Shown here: positions 5,629-5,649 of the stretch, piece by piece | Numbering within the stretch: the stretch's first letter is position 1 | How the letters are laid out: each line of letters begins with the position of its first letter | Assembly: GCA_021796055.1 (NCBI GenBank) | Contig: JAJYOS010000473.1 | Span: 1-5,649 of the forward strand | Reading direction: 5' to 3' | From: Bacteroidota bacterium | Lineage (GTDB): Bacteria; Bacteroidota; Kryptoniia; Kryptoniales; JAKASW01 | DNA: 5,649 nt | Notes under the pieces: model-generated | What the model saw: only the letters and a program-made list of their open reading frames with translations | What the model was told of the DNA's origin: nothing | The model's database searches: none | Program-made: the position numbers and the translations under genes

Positions 5629-5649
5629 CTGTGATGCGCCATTTGGCTG

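Noticed and set aside
1..5649. Mobile element, CRISPR array, tRNA or rRNA
   Set aside because: No transposase, regular repeat-spacer array, tRNA-like cloverleaf or rRNA segment was seen. The window is fully explained by signalling genes and one regulatory spacer.

Overview
The window holds most of a stressosome (RsbR-RsbS-RsbT) signalling module that appears wired to a two-component system instead of to a sigma-B partner switch. It is followed by a separate gene for a sigma-54 activator. GC content looks moderate (near half by eye), and ATA, AGA and AGG codons are frequent. The gene set fits an environmental bacterium that is neither Bacillus nor a close relative. I cannot name the phylum from this window.

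Layout, all on the + strand. Positions 1-150 are the 3' end of an RsbR-type STAS gene. It is followed by rsbS (161-538), rsbT (528-938, GTG start), an RsbX/SpoIIE-type PP2C phosphatase (931-1704), a soluble hybrid sensor histidine kinase (1701-3497) and a NarL/LuxR-type response regulator (3487-4170). The gap between rsbR and rsbS is 10 bp, and every later junction overlaps by 4-11 bp, so 1-4170 is almost certainly one translationally coupled operon. Positions 4171-4518 are a non-coding spacer with several short perfect inverted repeats. One of these, a 19-bp operator-like palindrome, has a third half-site nearby and lies upstream of a possible promoter. Positions 4519-5553 encode a bacterial enhancer-binding protein that has an AAA+ core and a Fis-type HTH but no receiver or sensory domain. 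The last 96 bp contain no gene.

How it may work. In the known paradigm, RsbR and RsbS form the stressosome, which holds the RsbT kinase. Stress makes RsbT phosphorylate RsbS/RsbR and leave, and RsbX resets the complex. In Bacillus the freed RsbT binds the N-terminal domain of the phosphatase RsbU. Here no RsbU, RsbV, RsbW or SigB is seen. Instead, residues ~8-110 of the histidine kinase resemble the RsbT-binding domain of RsbU, placed ahead of two PAS domains and a HisKA_3/HATPase core. The inference is that RsbT controls a histidine kinase, which phosphorylates the adjacent response regulator. The spacer palindrome is a candidate target of that regulator, and the receiver-less sigma-54 activator a candidate downstream output. 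These last two links are hypotheses.
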